Origin: Gammaproteobacteria bacterium
Lineage (GTDB): Bacteria; Pseudomonadota; Gammaproteobacteria; Xanthomonadales; Wenzhouxiangellaceae
Assembly (NCBI GenBank): GCA_018819105.1
Contig: JAHJQV010000023.1
Span: 1-64,000 of the forward strand
DNA length: 64,000 nt
Reading direction: 5' to 3'
Part shown: positions 27,063 to 36,748 of the stretch, piece by piece
Numbering within the stretch: position 1 is the stretch's first letter
Layout of the letters: every line of letters begins with the position of its first letter
Notes under the pieces: generated by a model
What the model was told of the DNA's origin: nothing
The model's input: only the letters and a program-made list of their open reading frames with translations
The model's database searches: none
Program-made: the position numbers and the translations under genes

Positions 27063-27068
27063 GGCGCT

Positions 27069-29315
27069 TTGATCCACGGATACGGCATTTTGTCCCAGCG
27101 CCACCCTTTTCCGCTCATTGTCATTGCGCTCAGCGGCTTGCTGCTGTTGCCGTCCGCGGGACTGGCCCAGTTCAGTGGCGCTGCCGGCAACGAGGGCGCA
27201 TCGCTGCCGGCGATCTGCAATGTGGATGTGCGCACGCGCCGTGCCGGGCCGTCGCCGAACCGGGCCGATGCCCCCTTTTACCTGAACGCCGAGGAAGCCG
27301 ATCTGCAGCGTTTTGGCGAGTCACTGTTTGTCGGTGATGTGCTGCTGGAACGGGCCGATCAGCGCCTGGCCACGCGGCGTCTGATCTATGATCGCAGCAT
27401 TGGCCAGGTGGTGGCGCCGGAGGCGCTGCGCTACAGCGATCAGGATTACATCATCGAGGCGGCCAATGCGGTGTATTACCTGGACGATGCCAGCGCCGAA
27501 CTGGTGGATGTGGATTTTCAGGTGGCCGGCAGCACTGCCAATGGCAGGGCCATGCGCATTTTTCTGGAAACAGGCGGTGTGGCGCGGGTTACCAGTGCCG
27601 AGTTCACCACCTGCCCTGGCGAGCATCCGGCCTGGGAGCTGTCCGCCAGCCGTATCAGACTGGATCAGGAACAGGGCGTCGGTGTGGCGCGCAATGCGGT
27701 GCTGCGCTTCAAGAGCGTGCCCATCTTCTACACGCCGTGGATCAGCTTTCCGCTGGATGACCGGCGCAAAAGCGGCTTTCTCTATCCGTCGCTGAGCACC
27801 ACCTCGGAAAACGGCTTTGGCATTTCGGTTCCGTATTACTGGAACATCCAGCCGAACATGGATGCCACCATCACCCCGCGCCTGCTTACCGAACGCGGAG
27901 CTGCACTGGGTCTGGAGTACCGCTACAAGACCCGGCGCAGCAGCGGTGTGCTGGATGCCGATTATCTGCCCGATGACGACAAGCGCGATGGCAGTGACCG
28001 TTATCGGTTGCGCACCATCGCAGGTTACCGACTGGCGTCGCGCTGGAACGCCAGGATGGATCTGCGCCATGTCAGTGATGACGATTACTTCCTCGATTTC
28101 GGCGGCAACATCAATGAAACCACGATTCCCTTCCTGCGCAGTTCCCTGATCGTCACCGGCAGCGGTCGGTTTTGGAACCTGCGCATGACCGCAGACGCCT
28201 TCAACTCGCTGGATTCCAACCGCAACCCGGCCAGCGAGCCGTATGACCGGCTGCCACGGGTGGAGCTCGATGCGCGCTGGCCGCTGTTGCGTGACCTGGA
28301 TCTGACCATGGATGCCGAAGCGGTGTATTTCAGTCGTGGTACCGGGCCGACTGGTGGTCGCCTGGATCTGATGCCGGCACTGGAGTGGCGCTATGAGCAG
28401 CCGGGCTGGTATCTGGCACCCAAGCTGGCCTACCGGCTCACCAGTTATGTGCTGGAACAGACCCAGGGCACGGATTTCGAGGCCGATCAGAACCCGTCGC
28501 GGGCACTGCCGATCGTCACTTTCGACACCGGCATGGTGTTTGAGAAACGCCTGCGCAGCGGCAATCGCTGGACGCTGGAGCCGCGCCTGTTTTACGCCTA
28601 CGTGCCGTTCGAGGACCAGTCCGACATTCCGGATTTCGACAGCGCATTGCTGACCTTCGGATTGAGCCAGATTTTTACCCCGAATGCTTTTGCCGGGGCC
28701 GATCGTCAGGCCGAGGCCAATCAGTTGTCATGGGGACTGACCTCGCGCTTCATCGATTCCGACAGTGGCCGCCAGTATCTGGATGTGACCGTGGCCCAGA
28801 CGTTCTTTTTTCGCGATCAGCGGGTGACGCTGCCAAATCAGCAGCCAACCGAATTCGACAGCTCACCGGTGCTGGCCGAGGTCAACTGGCGACCATTCGG
28901 CAATTGGGCGGCCACCGCCGGACTGCAGTATGATCCGGAGGACGAGGAAGTCGATGTGGGTTTGCTGGGGGTAAACTATCAGAACAGCCAGAACCTGCGC
29001 GTGCAGGCCGGTTACCGTTTTCGCCGCAATCAGGTTGACCAGTTCGACATCCGCATCCGCTATCCGGTATCGAGAAACTGGCGCCTGTTGGGACGGCTGA
29101 ACTACTCCATCCGCGACGATACCACGCTGGAAACCGTGCTGGGCTTTGAATACGAGAGTTGCTGCTGGGCCTTGCAACTCATTGGCCGACAGTTTGTCAA
29201 TGCACGTGATGGCGGTGACCAGACCGGCGTGTTTCTGGAACTGCACCTGAAAGGCCTGGGCAGCATCGGTCGTAACCCGTATGACCTGTTCGGCATCAAC
29301 CAGCGCCAGTTTTAA
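27069..29315 (+). CDS. lptD: LPS-assembly outer-membrane translocon LptD
   Basis: LptD, with the lipoprotein LptE, inserts lipopolysaccharide into the outer leaflet. The 748-residue protein has a signal peptide (ALSGLLLLPSAGLAQ), an OstA-type jelly-roll (about residues 70-200, ending in YTPWISFPLDDRRKSGFL) and a large C-terminal barrel. The four cysteines that form the essential disulfides are visible: Cys50, one in FTTCPGEHP, and the adjacent pair Cys698-Cys699 in YESCCWAL. The start is a TTG (27069 or 27090). surA follows, as in many gammaproteobacteria. Confidence 0.96.
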   Translation: MIHGYGILSQRHPFPLIVIALSGLLLLPSAGLAQFSGAAGNEGASLPAICNVDVRTRRAGPSPNRADAPFYLNAEEADLQRFGESLFVGDVLLERADQRLATRRLIYDRSIGQVVAPEALRYSDQDYIIEAANAVYYLDDASAELVDVDFQVAGSTANGRAMRIFLETGGVARVTSAEFTTCPGEHPAWELSASRIRLDQEQGVGVARNAVLRFKSVPIFYTPWISFPLDDRRKSGFLYPSLSTTSENGFGISVPYYWNIQPNMDATITPRLLTERGAALGLEYRYKTRRSSGVLDADYLPDDDKRDGSDRYRLRTIAGYRLASRWNARMDLRHVSDDDYFLDFGGNINETTIPFLRSSLIVTGSGRFWNLRMTADAFNSLDSNRNPASEPYDRLPRVELDARWPLLRDLDLTMDAEAVYFSRGTGPTGGRLDLMPALEWRYEQPGWYLAPKLAYRLTSYVLEQTQGTDFEADQNPSRALPIVTFDTGMVFEKRLRSGNRWTLEPRLFYAYVPFEDQSDIPDFDSALLTFGLSQIFTPNAFAGADRQAEANQLSWGLTSRFIDSDSGRQYLDVTVAQTFFFRDQRVTLPNQQPTEFDSSPVLAEVNWRPFGNWAATAGLQYDPEDEEVDVGLLGVNYQNSQNLRVQAGYRFRRNQVDQFDIRIRYPVSRNWRLLGRLNYSIRDDTTLETVLGFEYESCCWALQLIGRQFVNARDGGDQTGVFLELHLKGLGSIGRNPYDLFGINQRQF

Positions 29316-29376
29316 CCAGTAACCATACGGACGATTAATGATGATGCAAGCACTACACCTGATCCGGATCGAGACC

Positions 29377-30699
29377 ATGAATCGATTGGCGCCTGGCCTG
29401 CTGGCCCTGCTGCTCACAGTACCTGTTCTGGCCCAGGAAAACGACAATGGTGACGTCGTCATCGAGGCTGAGAATCTGCTGCCGACAGGCACCGATGAGA
29501 TTGATCGCATCGTGGCCATTGCCGAGGACTCGGTGATTCTGGAAAGTGAGCTGCAGATGAGCATGAAGGGCGTGCTTGACCAGATTGCCAAGCGTGGCGG
29601 TGAGCAGCCGCCCATGGATCTGCTCAGGAAGCAGGCGCTGGAGCGCATGATCATGACCAAGCTGCAGGTGCAGCGGGCGCAGGAGACCGGCATCCGCATC
29701 GCCGAATCCGAAGTCGATCAGGCACTGGCCAATGTCGCGGCGCAGAATCAGATCACCATCCTGCAGCTGCGTCAGGCGCTGGAACAGGATGGCTTCGAGT
29801 TTGTCGATTTCCGCGAGGAATTGCGTGACGAGTTGACCATCAACCGCATGCGCGAGCGGGTGGCGGACTCCATGCCGGACATCACCGACACCGAAATCGA
29901 GATCATGCTGGCCTCTGAGCGTGTTGGTGGCGAACAGTATGACCTGTCCCACATTCTGATCGCGGTGCCAGATGGGGCCACGCCGGCACAGGTGGCCGAG
30001 GCACAGGAGAAAATCGATGAGGTTTACGATAAGCTGAACAAGGGCCTGGAATTCGCTGCGGCGGCGATCAGTTACTCCGACGCCCAGGATGCGCTGGAGG
30101 GCGGGCGCATCGGTCTGCGTAACATCAACACCATGCCCACGGCATTCAGTGATGCGCTGGAAAATCTGGAACCGGGTCAATTTACCCGGCCACTGCGCAG
30201 TCCGGCCGGCTTTCATGTCATGTATCTCAATGACATCCAGTCGCAGAGCCAGATCATCATCGACGAGACCAAAGTGCGACATCTGATGGTGGCGACCAGC
30301 GATCTGATGGATTCCGAGGAAGCCTATGAGCGCATTGTCGATCTGCGCGACCGCTGGCGTCGAGGTGACGCCAGCTTCGAGGAACTGGCCAGGGAGCATT
30401 CCGATGACACCATGACCGCCAATCTGGGTGGTGACATGGGCTGGGTGCAGCCGGCCCAGTACGGCGAGCGCATCAAACAGATCATCGAATCGCTGGACAT
30501 CGGCGAGGCCTGTGAGCCGTTTCAGGATGAGTCCGGCTGGCATGTCATGCTGCTGGAAAACCGGCGCCGGTCTGATGTCACCGATCTGGCTTTGCGGCGG
30601 CAGGCTGAGCAGATCCTGAAGCAGCAGAAGTCAGAGCGTGAATACGAGACCTTCCTGCGCCAGTTGCGCGATGAATCCTACGTAGAAATTCGCGGCTGA
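29377..30699 (+). CDS. surA: Periplasmic chaperone/peptidyl-prolyl isomerase SurA
   Basis: SurA escorts unfolded outer-membrane proteins, including LptD, to the BAM complex. The 440-residue protein has a signal peptide (MNRLAPGLLALLLTVPVLAQ), an N-terminal SurA helical domain (about 45-165), two parvulin PPIC domains (first from YDLSHILIAV, second from KVRHLMVAT) and a C-terminal helix. The ATG at 29377 gives a compact signal peptide; 29338 would add 13 residues. The order lptD-surA-pdxA is conserved and joins the chaperone to its major client. Confidence 0.96.
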   Translation: MNRLAPGLLALLLTVPVLAQENDNGDVVIEAENLLPTGTDEIDRIVAIAEDSVILESELQMSMKGVLDQIAKRGGEQPPMDLLRKQALERMIMTKLQVQRAQETGIRIAESEVDQALANVAAQNQITILQLRQALEQDGFEFVDFREELRDELTINRMRERVADSMPDITDTEIEIMLASERVGGEQYDLSHILIAVPDGATPAQVAEAQEKIDEVYDKLNKGLEFAAAAISYSDAQDALEGGRIGLRNINTMPTAFSDALENLEPGQFTRPLRSPAGFHVMYLNDIQSQSQIIIDETKVRHLMVATSDLMDSEEAYERIVDLRDRWRRGDASFEELAREHSDDTMTANLGGDMGWVQPAQYGERIKQIIESLDIGEACEPFQDESGWHVMLLENRRRSDVTDLALRRQAEQILKQQKSEREYETFLRQLRDESYVEIRG

Positions 30700-30744
30700 G
30701 GTGGCGGTCACCGGCCCTGCAGTGACCCGGCTGGCGGATCGACA

Positions 30745-31767
30745 ATGCTGCTGCTGACTCCGGGAGAGCCGGCCGGCATCGGGCCGGAGCTGGTGATCAG
30801 AATGGCGGCGCAGGCACAATCGCTGGATTGCTGCGCCATCGCCGATCCCGCCCTGCTGCAGCGTTGTGCGCAGCGCCTCGGTGTGGCAGTGGAAATTGTG
30901 CCGCTCAGCATTGACCGGTTGCAAGGCCTGCCGCCCGGCGGTGCTGGCCGTCTGCTGGTGTTGCCGCAGGCCATGCCGGGTGAGGAAACACCGGGCCAGC
31001 CGCAGGCCCGGCATGCAGCCTATGTGCTGCAGTGCCTGGATCTGGCAGTGGACCTGTGTCGGCAGGATCCTACCCGACGTGCGCTGGTTACCGGGCCGGT
31101 GCACAAGGCCGTCATCAACCGTGCCGGCTTCCCGTTCAGTGGTCACACCGAGCACATCGGTGCCCGCTGCGAGGTGGCGCAGACGGTGATGATGCTGGCC
31201 GACGATGACTTGCGTGTGGCGCTGCTGACCACCCACATTCCGCTTGCAGCGGTGCCGGCTGCCATCACCGGCAATCGGCTGCGGCGTTGCCTGCACATCA
31301 TCGTCAGACATTGCCGGGAGCGTCTGGGCATCACCCATCCCCGCATCCGCGTGCTGGGGCTGAATCCGCATGCCGGTGAAGACGGCTATCTGGGCCGTGA
31401 GGAACTGGATGTGATCAGGCCGGTGCTGCAGGAGTTTGCCGATCCGTCCGTTACCCTGCAGGGGCCGGTGCCGGCAGATACCGCATTCGCCCGCAACGAG
31501 CGTAGCGACTTCGATGTGATCCTGGCCATGTACCACGATCAGGGGCTGACCCCGCTCAAGGCCGAGGGCTTTGGTCGCATCGTCAACATCACGCTCGGGC
31601 TGCCCATCGTGCGCACCTCGGTTGATCACGGTACTGCCCTGGATCTGGCTGCACTGCCGGCCTGCGCACCGGCGTCGCAGCGGGCCAGACTGGACTCGCT
31701 GCAGGCCGCTGTGGCCGAGGCGCAGCGGCAGTTGCAGGTGCTGCAACGCCAGGCAGCGGCCGGGTGA
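30745..31767 (+). CDS. pdxA: 4-hydroxythreonine-4-phosphate dehydrogenase
   Basis: PdxA oxidises 4-phosphohydroxy-threonine in the DXP-dependent pyridoxal phosphate pathway. The 340-residue protein opens with the hallmark TPGEPAGIGPEL and contains the metal-site FSGHTEHIG, the GLNPHAGEDG motif and the AMYHDQGLTPLK and RTSVDHGTALD C-terminal motifs. Length and motif order are normal. Its stop overlaps the rsmA start region (GTGATG), so the two are translationally coupled. Confidence 0.96.
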   Translation: MLLLTPGEPAGIGPELVIRMAAQAQSLDCCAIADPALLQRCAQRLGVAVEIVPLSIDRLQGLPPGGAGRLLVLPQAMPGEETPGQPQARHAAYVLQCLDLAVDLCRQDPTRRALVTGPVHKAVINRAGFPFSGHTEHIGARCEVAQTVMMLADDDLRVALLTTHIPLAAVPAAITGNRLRRCLHIIVRHCRERLGITHPRIRVLGLNPHAGEDGYLGREELDVIRPVLQEFADPSVTLQGPVPADTAFARNERSDFDVILAMYHDQGLTPLKAEGFGRIVNITLGLPIVRTSVDHGTALDLAALPACAPASQRARLDSLQAAVAEAQRQLQVLQRQAAAG

Positions 31768-32552
31768 TGGACACGGCGCATCGCGCGCGCAAACGTTTCG
31801 GGCAAAACTTTCTCGTCGACCAGAGTGTGGTCGATCGCATTGTGCTGTCGTTGCGGTTGCAGCCGCAGCAACGGCTGGTGGAAATTGGACCCGGTCACGG
31901 TGCCCTCACCGAGGCACTGCTGGATGCCGGTGCCGATCTGCTGGTGATTGAACTGGATCGGGATCTGGCTGCGGCGTTGCAGCGACGCCATGCTGGCAAT
32001 CCGCGTCTGCAGATCATTCAGGCCGATGCGCTGAAAGTGGATCTGTCAGCACTTGACGAGCAACCGTTCCGGCTTATCGGCAATCTGCCCTACAACATTT
32101 CTTCTCCTTTGCTGTTCCATTTCGCCGCCCATCATGGTGCCTGGACCGATGCCCACCTTATGCTGCAGCGCGAGGTTGCCGAACGCCTTGCGGCGAGTCC
32201 CGGTGACAGCAGTTATTCCCGCTTGTCGGTGATGATGTCACTGTACGCGCACACCGAGCTGCTGTTCGAGGTGCCGGCACAGGCATTTTCGCCGCAGCCA
32301 AAAGTGGTTTCCGGCGTGGTCAGGCTGACCCCGAGACAGCCGGAACTGCAACAGGTCGATGCCCGCCAGGCCTTTTCCGAATTTGTCCGCAACGCATTTG
32401 CGCAGCGCCGCAAGACCCTGGCCAACAACCTGCGTGGCCGACTTGACCGCGATGCCATCAAGGCGCTGGACATTGATCCGGGCGTGCGTCCACAACAGCT
32501 GGATCTGGATCAGTTCCTGCGCCTGTTCGCAGCCTGGCAGGCAGGTCAGTAA
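31767..32552 (+). CDS. rsmA: 16S rRNA dimethyladenosine transferase RsmA/KsgA
   Basis: RsmA dimethylates A1518 and A1519 in helix 45 of 16S rRNA as a late 30S checkpoint. The 261-residue protein has KRFGQNFLVD at its start, SAM motif I EIGPGHG (39-45), the catalytic NLPYN and the VRNAFAQRRKTLANNL C-terminal motif. The ATG at 31767 overlaps the pdxA stop by one base; a GTG three bases earlier is an alternative. apaG normally follows here in enterics but is missing. Confidence 0.96.
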   Translation: MDTAHRARKRFGQNFLVDQSVVDRIVLSLRLQPQQRLVEIGPGHGALTEALLDAGADLLVIELDRDLAAALQRRHAGNPRLQIIQADALKVDLSALDEQPFRLIGNLPYNISSPLLFHFAAHHGAWTDAHLMLQREVAERLAASPGDSSYSRLSVMMSLYAHTELLFEVPAQAFSPQPKVVSGVVRLTPRQPELQQVDARQAFSEFVRNAFAQRRKTLANNLRGRLDRDAIKALDIDPGVRPQQLDLDQFLRLFAAWQAGQ

Positions 32553-32630
32553 ACCTGCCACCATGACGCTGCTTGACTGTGCCCACAGTCGGGTTAAGCT
32601 GTAGCGTTTCCAAGCATTGGCCAGACACTG

Positions 32631-33443
32631 ATGAGCATCTACGCCATCGGCGACATTCAGGGCTGTTACAGCGCCTTTCGCAAACTGCTGGACAAGATTC
32701 GCTTTGATCCGGCGTCAGACCAGCTGTGGCTGGTTGGCGATCTGGTGAACCGTGGCGGCAAGTCACTGGAAGTGCTGCGGCTGGTGTATGCCTTGCAGGA
32801 CAGTTGCATCAGCGTGCTGGGCAACCACGATCTGCATTTTCTGGCTGTGGCCAACAACACCAAAAAGCACTCGCACAACCCGGAGCTGCATGAGATTCTG
32901 CGTGCCGATGACGGCCAGTTGTTACTGAACTGGCTGCAACAGCGACCACTGCTGCACGTGGATGAACATCTGCGCATGATCATGGTGCACGCCGGCATCG
33001 CCCCGGACTGGGATCTCCCGCTGGCAAAAAAACTCACCCGCAAGGTGCAGAAAACCCTGCAGGGCAAGCGCGCCAAGGAGTTACTGGACAAGATGTACGG
33101 CAATCGTCCTGCGCGCTGGAGTGCTGATCTGAAGTGGCTGGAGCAGCGTCGCGCCATCATCAACGTGTGTACGCGGATGCGCTTCTGTCGAGCCGATGGC
33201 AGTCTGGATTTCACCGCCAAGGGACCGCCCGCTTCGGGCAAGAAGGGCAGTCGTCCCTGGTATGAGCTGCCACGCAGGACCGCCGACCACACCATCCTGT
33301 TTGGACACTGGTCAGCGCTGGGCCTGTATTTTGGTCACCAGGTGGTGTGTCTGGATTCCGGCGGTGTGTGGGGGAACAAGCTCACGGCCATGAGCCTGGG
33401 TGAGGATTTTCGCCTGTGGCAGGTCAAAGGTCAGCATGGCTGA
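32631..33443 (+). CDS. apaH: Symmetrical Ap4A hydrolase
   Basis: ApaH splits diadenosine tetraphosphate into two ADP and can remove Np4-caps from RNA. The 270-residue protein carries the metallophosphatase motifs GDIQGC (7-12), GDLVNRG (36-42) and GNHDLH (64-69), followed by a VHAGI motif and the late GHWSALG, the standard PPP-family order. It follows rsmA after 78 bases; apaG, which sits between them in E. coli, is absent. A bidirectional hairpin lies just downstream. Confidence 0.95.
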   Translation: MSIYAIGDIQGCYSAFRKLLDKIRFDPASDQLWLVGDLVNRGGKSLEVLRLVYALQDSCISVLGNHDLHFLAVANNTKKHSHNPELHEILRADDGQLLLNWLQQRPLLHVDEHLRMIMVHAGIAPDWDLPLAKKLTRKVQKTLQGKRAKELLDKMYGNRPARWSADLKWLEQRRAIINVCTRMRFCRADGSLDFTAKGPPASGKKGSRPWYELPRRTADHTILFGHWSALGLYFGHQVVCLDSGGVWGNKLTAMSLGEDFRLWQVKGQHG

Positions 33444-33465
33444 TTTCCCGGCAGGGGGCTTGCAG

Positions 33466-33490
33466 AAAAAAGCCCGCCTGAGGCGGGCTC
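33466..33490 (-). terminator. Intrinsic terminator, mainly for the minus-strand lipoprotein
   Basis: GCCCGCC (33472-33478) pairs with GGCGGGC (33482-33488) around TGA. On the minus strand the stem is followed by six Ts, a strong terminator for the Ala/Glu-rich lipoprotein gene. On the plus strand only a weak T-rich tail follows apaH. Confidence 0.85.
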
Positions 33491-33529
33491 TTCATGCTCA
33501 TTGAGCACTGCTGAGGGCGACGATGACAA

Positions 33530-34042
33530 TCAGTTGTCGTCGTCGTCAGTGGCTTCCTCAACAGCATCGCCGGCTTCTGCAGCCGCGTCCTCAGCTGCTG
33601 CAGCGGCCTCGTCCATTTCCTGTGCTGCAGCATCCGCCGCTGCGGCACCTTCCTGCTGCAGTTCATCGGCGGTCTGTTCCAGCTGGTCAGCTGCCTGATC
33701 CATCATTTCTGCGGTTTTCTCACGCGCCGCAGCGCTCATTTCGGCTGCGCCTTCACGGGCACTCTGCGCCGCTTCGCTGGCGGCTTCACTGGCGTCGGCG
33801 GCGGCTTCGCGCATGTTGTCCATGGCAGCATCGCCCGCTTCACCGGCAGTCTCGGTGGCATCTTCAAAGCCGGCACTGATCTCGGCCCCGGTTTCTTTGG
33901 CCGCTTTCGCCACGTCCTCGGCAGCCTGTCTGGTCTGCTCCAGCGCCTGCTCGGCCTTTTCTTCGGCCTGATCGGCCTGTTCCTGGCAGCCACTCAGCAG
34001 CAGCAGTGGCAGCATTGCAATCGTGATGATGATCTTGTTCAT
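33530..34042 (-). CDS. Ala/Glu-rich low-complexity lipoprotein
   Basis: A 170-residue protein with a clear lipoprotein signal (MLPLLLLSGCQ, Cys19). The rest is nearly all helix-forming Ala, Glu, Asp and Gln in heptad-like runs, so it is probably a long coiled coil that extends from the membrane. It ends in a stretch of acidic residues and Asn. It resembles Lpp-like or stress-related tether proteins in style only; no family can be named. AGAGG precedes the ATG at 34042. It is transcribed alone, with its own terminator at 33466-33490. Confidence 0.7.
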   Translation of the reverse strand: MNKIIITIAMLPLLLLSGCQEQADQAEEKAEQALEQTRQAAEDVAKAAKETGAEISAGFEDATETAGEAGDAAMDNMREAAADASEAASEAAQSAREGAAEMSAAAREKTAEMMDQAADQLEQTADELQQEGAAAADAAAQEMDEAAAAAEDAAAEAGDAVEEATDDDDN

Positions 34043-34160
34043 GGTAAACCTCTGCAAGTTTCAGGGTGTCACCAAGTCTAACGCATTGATGTGTTGAAAG
34101 GTATGACAGCTTGTCAACTTTGGCACACGGCCAGAAAGGTGCGGCCGCGTGCTGCGGCGA

Positions 34161-34832
34161 TCATTCCGCTGCAGCGGCATCGCGCATGGCCTGAATGACC
34201 TCGGCATAATGGTCTGCGCCGAAGATGGCGGATCCGGCCACAAAGGTGTCGGCACCGGCGCTGGCGATGTCGGCAATATTACCGGTCTTGACGCCGCCGT
34301 CGACCTGCAGCCGGATGTTGTAGTCGGTGGCATCAATGCGCTCGCGCACGCGGCGGATACGATCCAGCACATTGCTGATGAACTGCTGGCCGCCAAAGCC
34401 GGGGTTGACCGACATCATCAGCACCAGATCCAGGTCATCCAGCGTATCATCGAGCCAGTTCAGCGGTGTTGCCGGGTTCAGTGCCAGGCCGGCGCGACAG
34501 CCAGCGTCGTGGATGAGCTGGATGCTGCGATCCACATGGCGGCTGGCTTCCGGATGGAAACTGATGGAATCGGCACCGGCCTCGGCGAATCGGCTGATCA
34601 GATCGTCCACCGGCTCGACCATCAGATGCACATCAATCGGTGCCTTGATGCCATGCTTGCGCAGGGCGCTGCACACCAGCGGGCCGACGGTCAGGTTGGG
34701 CACATAGTGATTGTCCATGACATCAAAATGAATCCAGTCGGCACCAGCGGCCAGCACTTTGTTGACCTCATCGCCGAGACGGGCAAAATCGGCGGACAGA
34801 ATGGAGGGGGCGATGATGACGGATTGTTTCAT
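34161..34832 (-). CDS. rpe: Ribulose-phosphate 3-epimerase
   Basis: Rpe interconverts ribulose-5-phosphate and xylulose-5-phosphate in the pentose phosphate pathway. The 223-residue TIM barrel has the signatures [52 protein letters not shown] and [10 protein letters not shown], which carry the metal-binding and catalytic Asp/His residues. It lies 41 bases downstream of djlA on the same strand, in an AT-rich gap that may contain a promoter. Confidence 0.97.
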   Translation of the reverse strand: MKQSVIIAPSILSADFARLGDEVNKVLAAGADWIHFDVMDNHYVPNLTVGPLVCSALRKHGIKAPIDVHLMVEPVDDLISRFAEAGADSISFHPEASRHVDRSIQLIHDAGCRAGLALNPATPLNWLDDTLDDLDLVLMMSVNPGFGGQQFISNVLDRIRRVRERIDATDYNIRLQVDGGVKTGNIADIASAGADTFVAGSAIFGADHYAEVIQAMRDAAAAE

Positions 34833-34873
34833 GGCAAGTATCTGATTGTATTATAAAAAAGATTCTGACAAGC

Positions 34874-35701
34874 TCAACGGAAACCGCGTTGCTTGCGCAG
34901 CTTGTCGTAGGCCGCGCGCACTTCACGCACGCGCTGATCGGCGTAGTCGCGCATGGTTTTTGGCACGTCGCGGCCGGACATCTTGTCCGGGTGATACTGT
35001 GACATCAGTTGCCGATAGGCTTTCTTGATGTCCTGATTGCCGGCCTGCTTGCTGATGCCCAGCACCTGATAGGGATCCGGCTCCGGGGCACTGTTCTGCG
35101 GGGCGTACTGGCGGTGACGCATGCTGATCAGCCGGTCAAGTTCGGCGACCCCCAGCCGCAATGCGCTGGCAACACGTTCCAGGATCTGCCGCTCGGCCGC
35201 GCTGATGGCACCATCGGAGAGGGCACCGTTGAGCAGTATTTCCAGGAACAGTTTGCGCAAGTGCGGCATGGTTTGGGTCATGGCTGCGAACGGGGCCAGC
35301 TCGCTTTCCAGCGGATAGTTGCTGCTTTTGCCGAGACGGAACTGGCTGATGGCCATTTTGCGCTGTTGTGCATTCAGACGCAACTGCCGCATGAGCTGTT
35401 CGGCAACCCGAATCTCTGCCTCCGACACCTTGCCATCGGCCTTGGCCAGGTGGCCGAGACAGCCGAATAGCGCGGCTTGAAACACCTGCTGTGCCTTGCG
35501 ATTGAACGGCGTGAACTGAAACCGGGAGCCACTGCCGTGGCCGGCATTGCCGCTGATGTGGCGGATACTGTTGTCCAGCCACCAGCCGGCCAGCAGTCCC
35601 AGCAAGGCCCCCAGTGGGCCTTTGCTGAACAGGCCGACAAAAAATCCGATCAGCTTCCACACGACATCAATCCATTGTTCAATCAGCGCCAAAGAAAGCA
35701 T
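34874..35701 (-). CDS. djlA: Membrane-anchored DnaK co-chaperone DjlA
   Basis: A 275-residue type III membrane protein. One N-terminal Gly-rich helix (GPLGALLGLLAGWW) is followed by a TerB-like helical domain (about residues 70-175) and a C-terminal J domain with the HPD motif in YHPDKM. This is the DjlA layout. DjlA stimulates DnaK at the inner membrane and, in E. coli, links to the Rcs capsule response. It is divergent from purC. Confidence 0.95.
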   Translation of the reverse strand: MLSLALIEQWIDVVWKLIGFFVGLFSKGPLGALLGLLAGWWLDNSIRHISGNAGHGSGSRFQFTPFNRKAQQVFQAALFGCLGHLAKADGKVSEAEIRVAEQLMRQLRLNAQQRKMAISQFRLGKSSNYPLESELAPFAAMTQTMPHLRKLFLEILLNGALSDGAISAAERQILERVASALRLGVAELDRLISMRHRQYAPQNSAPEPDPYQVLGISKQAGNQDIKKAYRQLMSQYHPDKMSGRDVPKTMRDYADQRVREVRAAYDKLRKQRGFR

Positions 35702-35766
35702 ATTGTCGCAGATTCGTGCTGGTATGACCGCCTTCCAGGCGTATCGGTCAGGCCGGTCAAAGCCGC

Positions 35767-35795
35767 CACTGCAATCGTGGTGGCAAGGCTATAAT
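35767..35795 (+). promoter_or_regulatory. Promoter with consensus -10 upstream of purC
   Basis: A perfect TATAAT at 35790-35795 lies 30 bases before the purC ATG. The expected -35 position (35767-35772, CACTGC) matches poorly. No PurR-box palindrome is obvious in the 123-base divergent region shared with djlA. A short direct repeat ACCAGCGATCA flanks the start codon. Confidence 0.5.
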
Positions 35796-35824
35796 GCCAG
35801 CAGGCATCGACCAGCGATCACCCC

Positions 35825-36748
35825 ATGAGCTCATCAACCAGCGATCATTCCGCCCTCAACCCAGTCATGCCAGCACCGGATCTGCCGCTGCTGTATCGGG
35901 GCAAGGTGCGTGATGTGTATGCCGTTGACAATCAGCATCTGCTGATGCTGGCGAGCGACCGGCTGTCGGCGTTTGATGTGATTTTGCCGGATGCGATCCC
36001 CGGTAAAGGTGAGATCCTGACCCAGTTGTCCAATTTCTGGTTTGCGCGCACCGCCGCGCTGCAGGCCAATCACCTGACCCGGGTGGCGCTCACCGACATT
36101 CTGCCAGCAGATCAGGCGCAGGCATTGCAGCGCCGCGCGGTGGTGGTCAGGCGTTTGCAGCCGTTACCGGTAGAAGCCATTGTGCGCGGTTATCTGATCG
36201 GCTCCGGCTGGAAAGACTACCAGGCCAGCGGTGAACTGTGCGGCATCGCGCTGCCGGCAGGCTTGCGGCTGGCGCAACAGTTGGCAGAACCGCTGTTCAC
36301 TCCCTCCAGCAAGGCGCAGCAGGGGGCGCATGATGAAAACATCAGCTTTGCCAGGATGGTGGAACTGATCGGCAGCGAACTGGCGCAGGCCGTGCGCGCA
36401 GTCAGTCTGGCGCTGTATCAGCACGCTTTCGCCCATGCCTGGGAGCGCGGCATCATCATTGCCGACTGCAAGTTCGAGTTCGGGCTGGATGCGCAGCAGC
36501 AGCTGGTCCTGATGGATGAGGTGTTCACCCCGGATGCGGCGCGCTTCTGGCCCCGCGATGCATGGCAACCGGGGCACAATCCGCCCAGTTATGACAAGCA
36601 GTTTGTTCGTGATTATCTGGAAACGCTGGACTGGAACAAGCAACCGCCGGCACCACACTTGCCGGCTGCGGTCATCGCCGCAACTCTGCAGCGCTACCAG
36701 CAGGCCTACACGCTGCTGACCGGTGAGCCATGGAAGGGGCAGGCATGA
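35825..36748 (+). CDS. purC: SAICAR synthetase, long form
   Basis: PurC condenses CAIR with aspartate in purine synthesis. The 307-residue protein has RGKVRDVY, ASDRLSAFDV, EAIVRGYLIGSGWKDY, SSKAQQGAHDENISF and the late IADCKFEFG, where most homologues have Thr in place of Cys. At 307 residues it belongs to the longer form found in many non-enteric gammaproteobacteria and in eukaryotes, versus 237 in E. coli. It overlaps the following DUF962 gene by 4 bases. Confidence 0.96.
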   Translation: MSSSTSDHSALNPVMPAPDLPLLYRGKVRDVYAVDNQHLLMLASDRLSAFDVILPDAIPGKGEILTQLSNFWFARTAALQANHLTRVALTDILPADQAQALQRRAVVVRRLQPLPVEAIVRGYLIGSGWKDYQASGELCGIALPAGLRLAQQLAEPLFTPSSKAQQGAHDENISFARMVELIGSELAQAVRAVSLALYQHAFAHAWERGIIIADCKFEFGLDAQQQLVLMDEVFTPDAARFWPRDAWQPGHNPPSYDKQFVRDYLETLDWNKQPPAPHLPAAVIAATLQRYQQAYTLLTGEPWKGQA

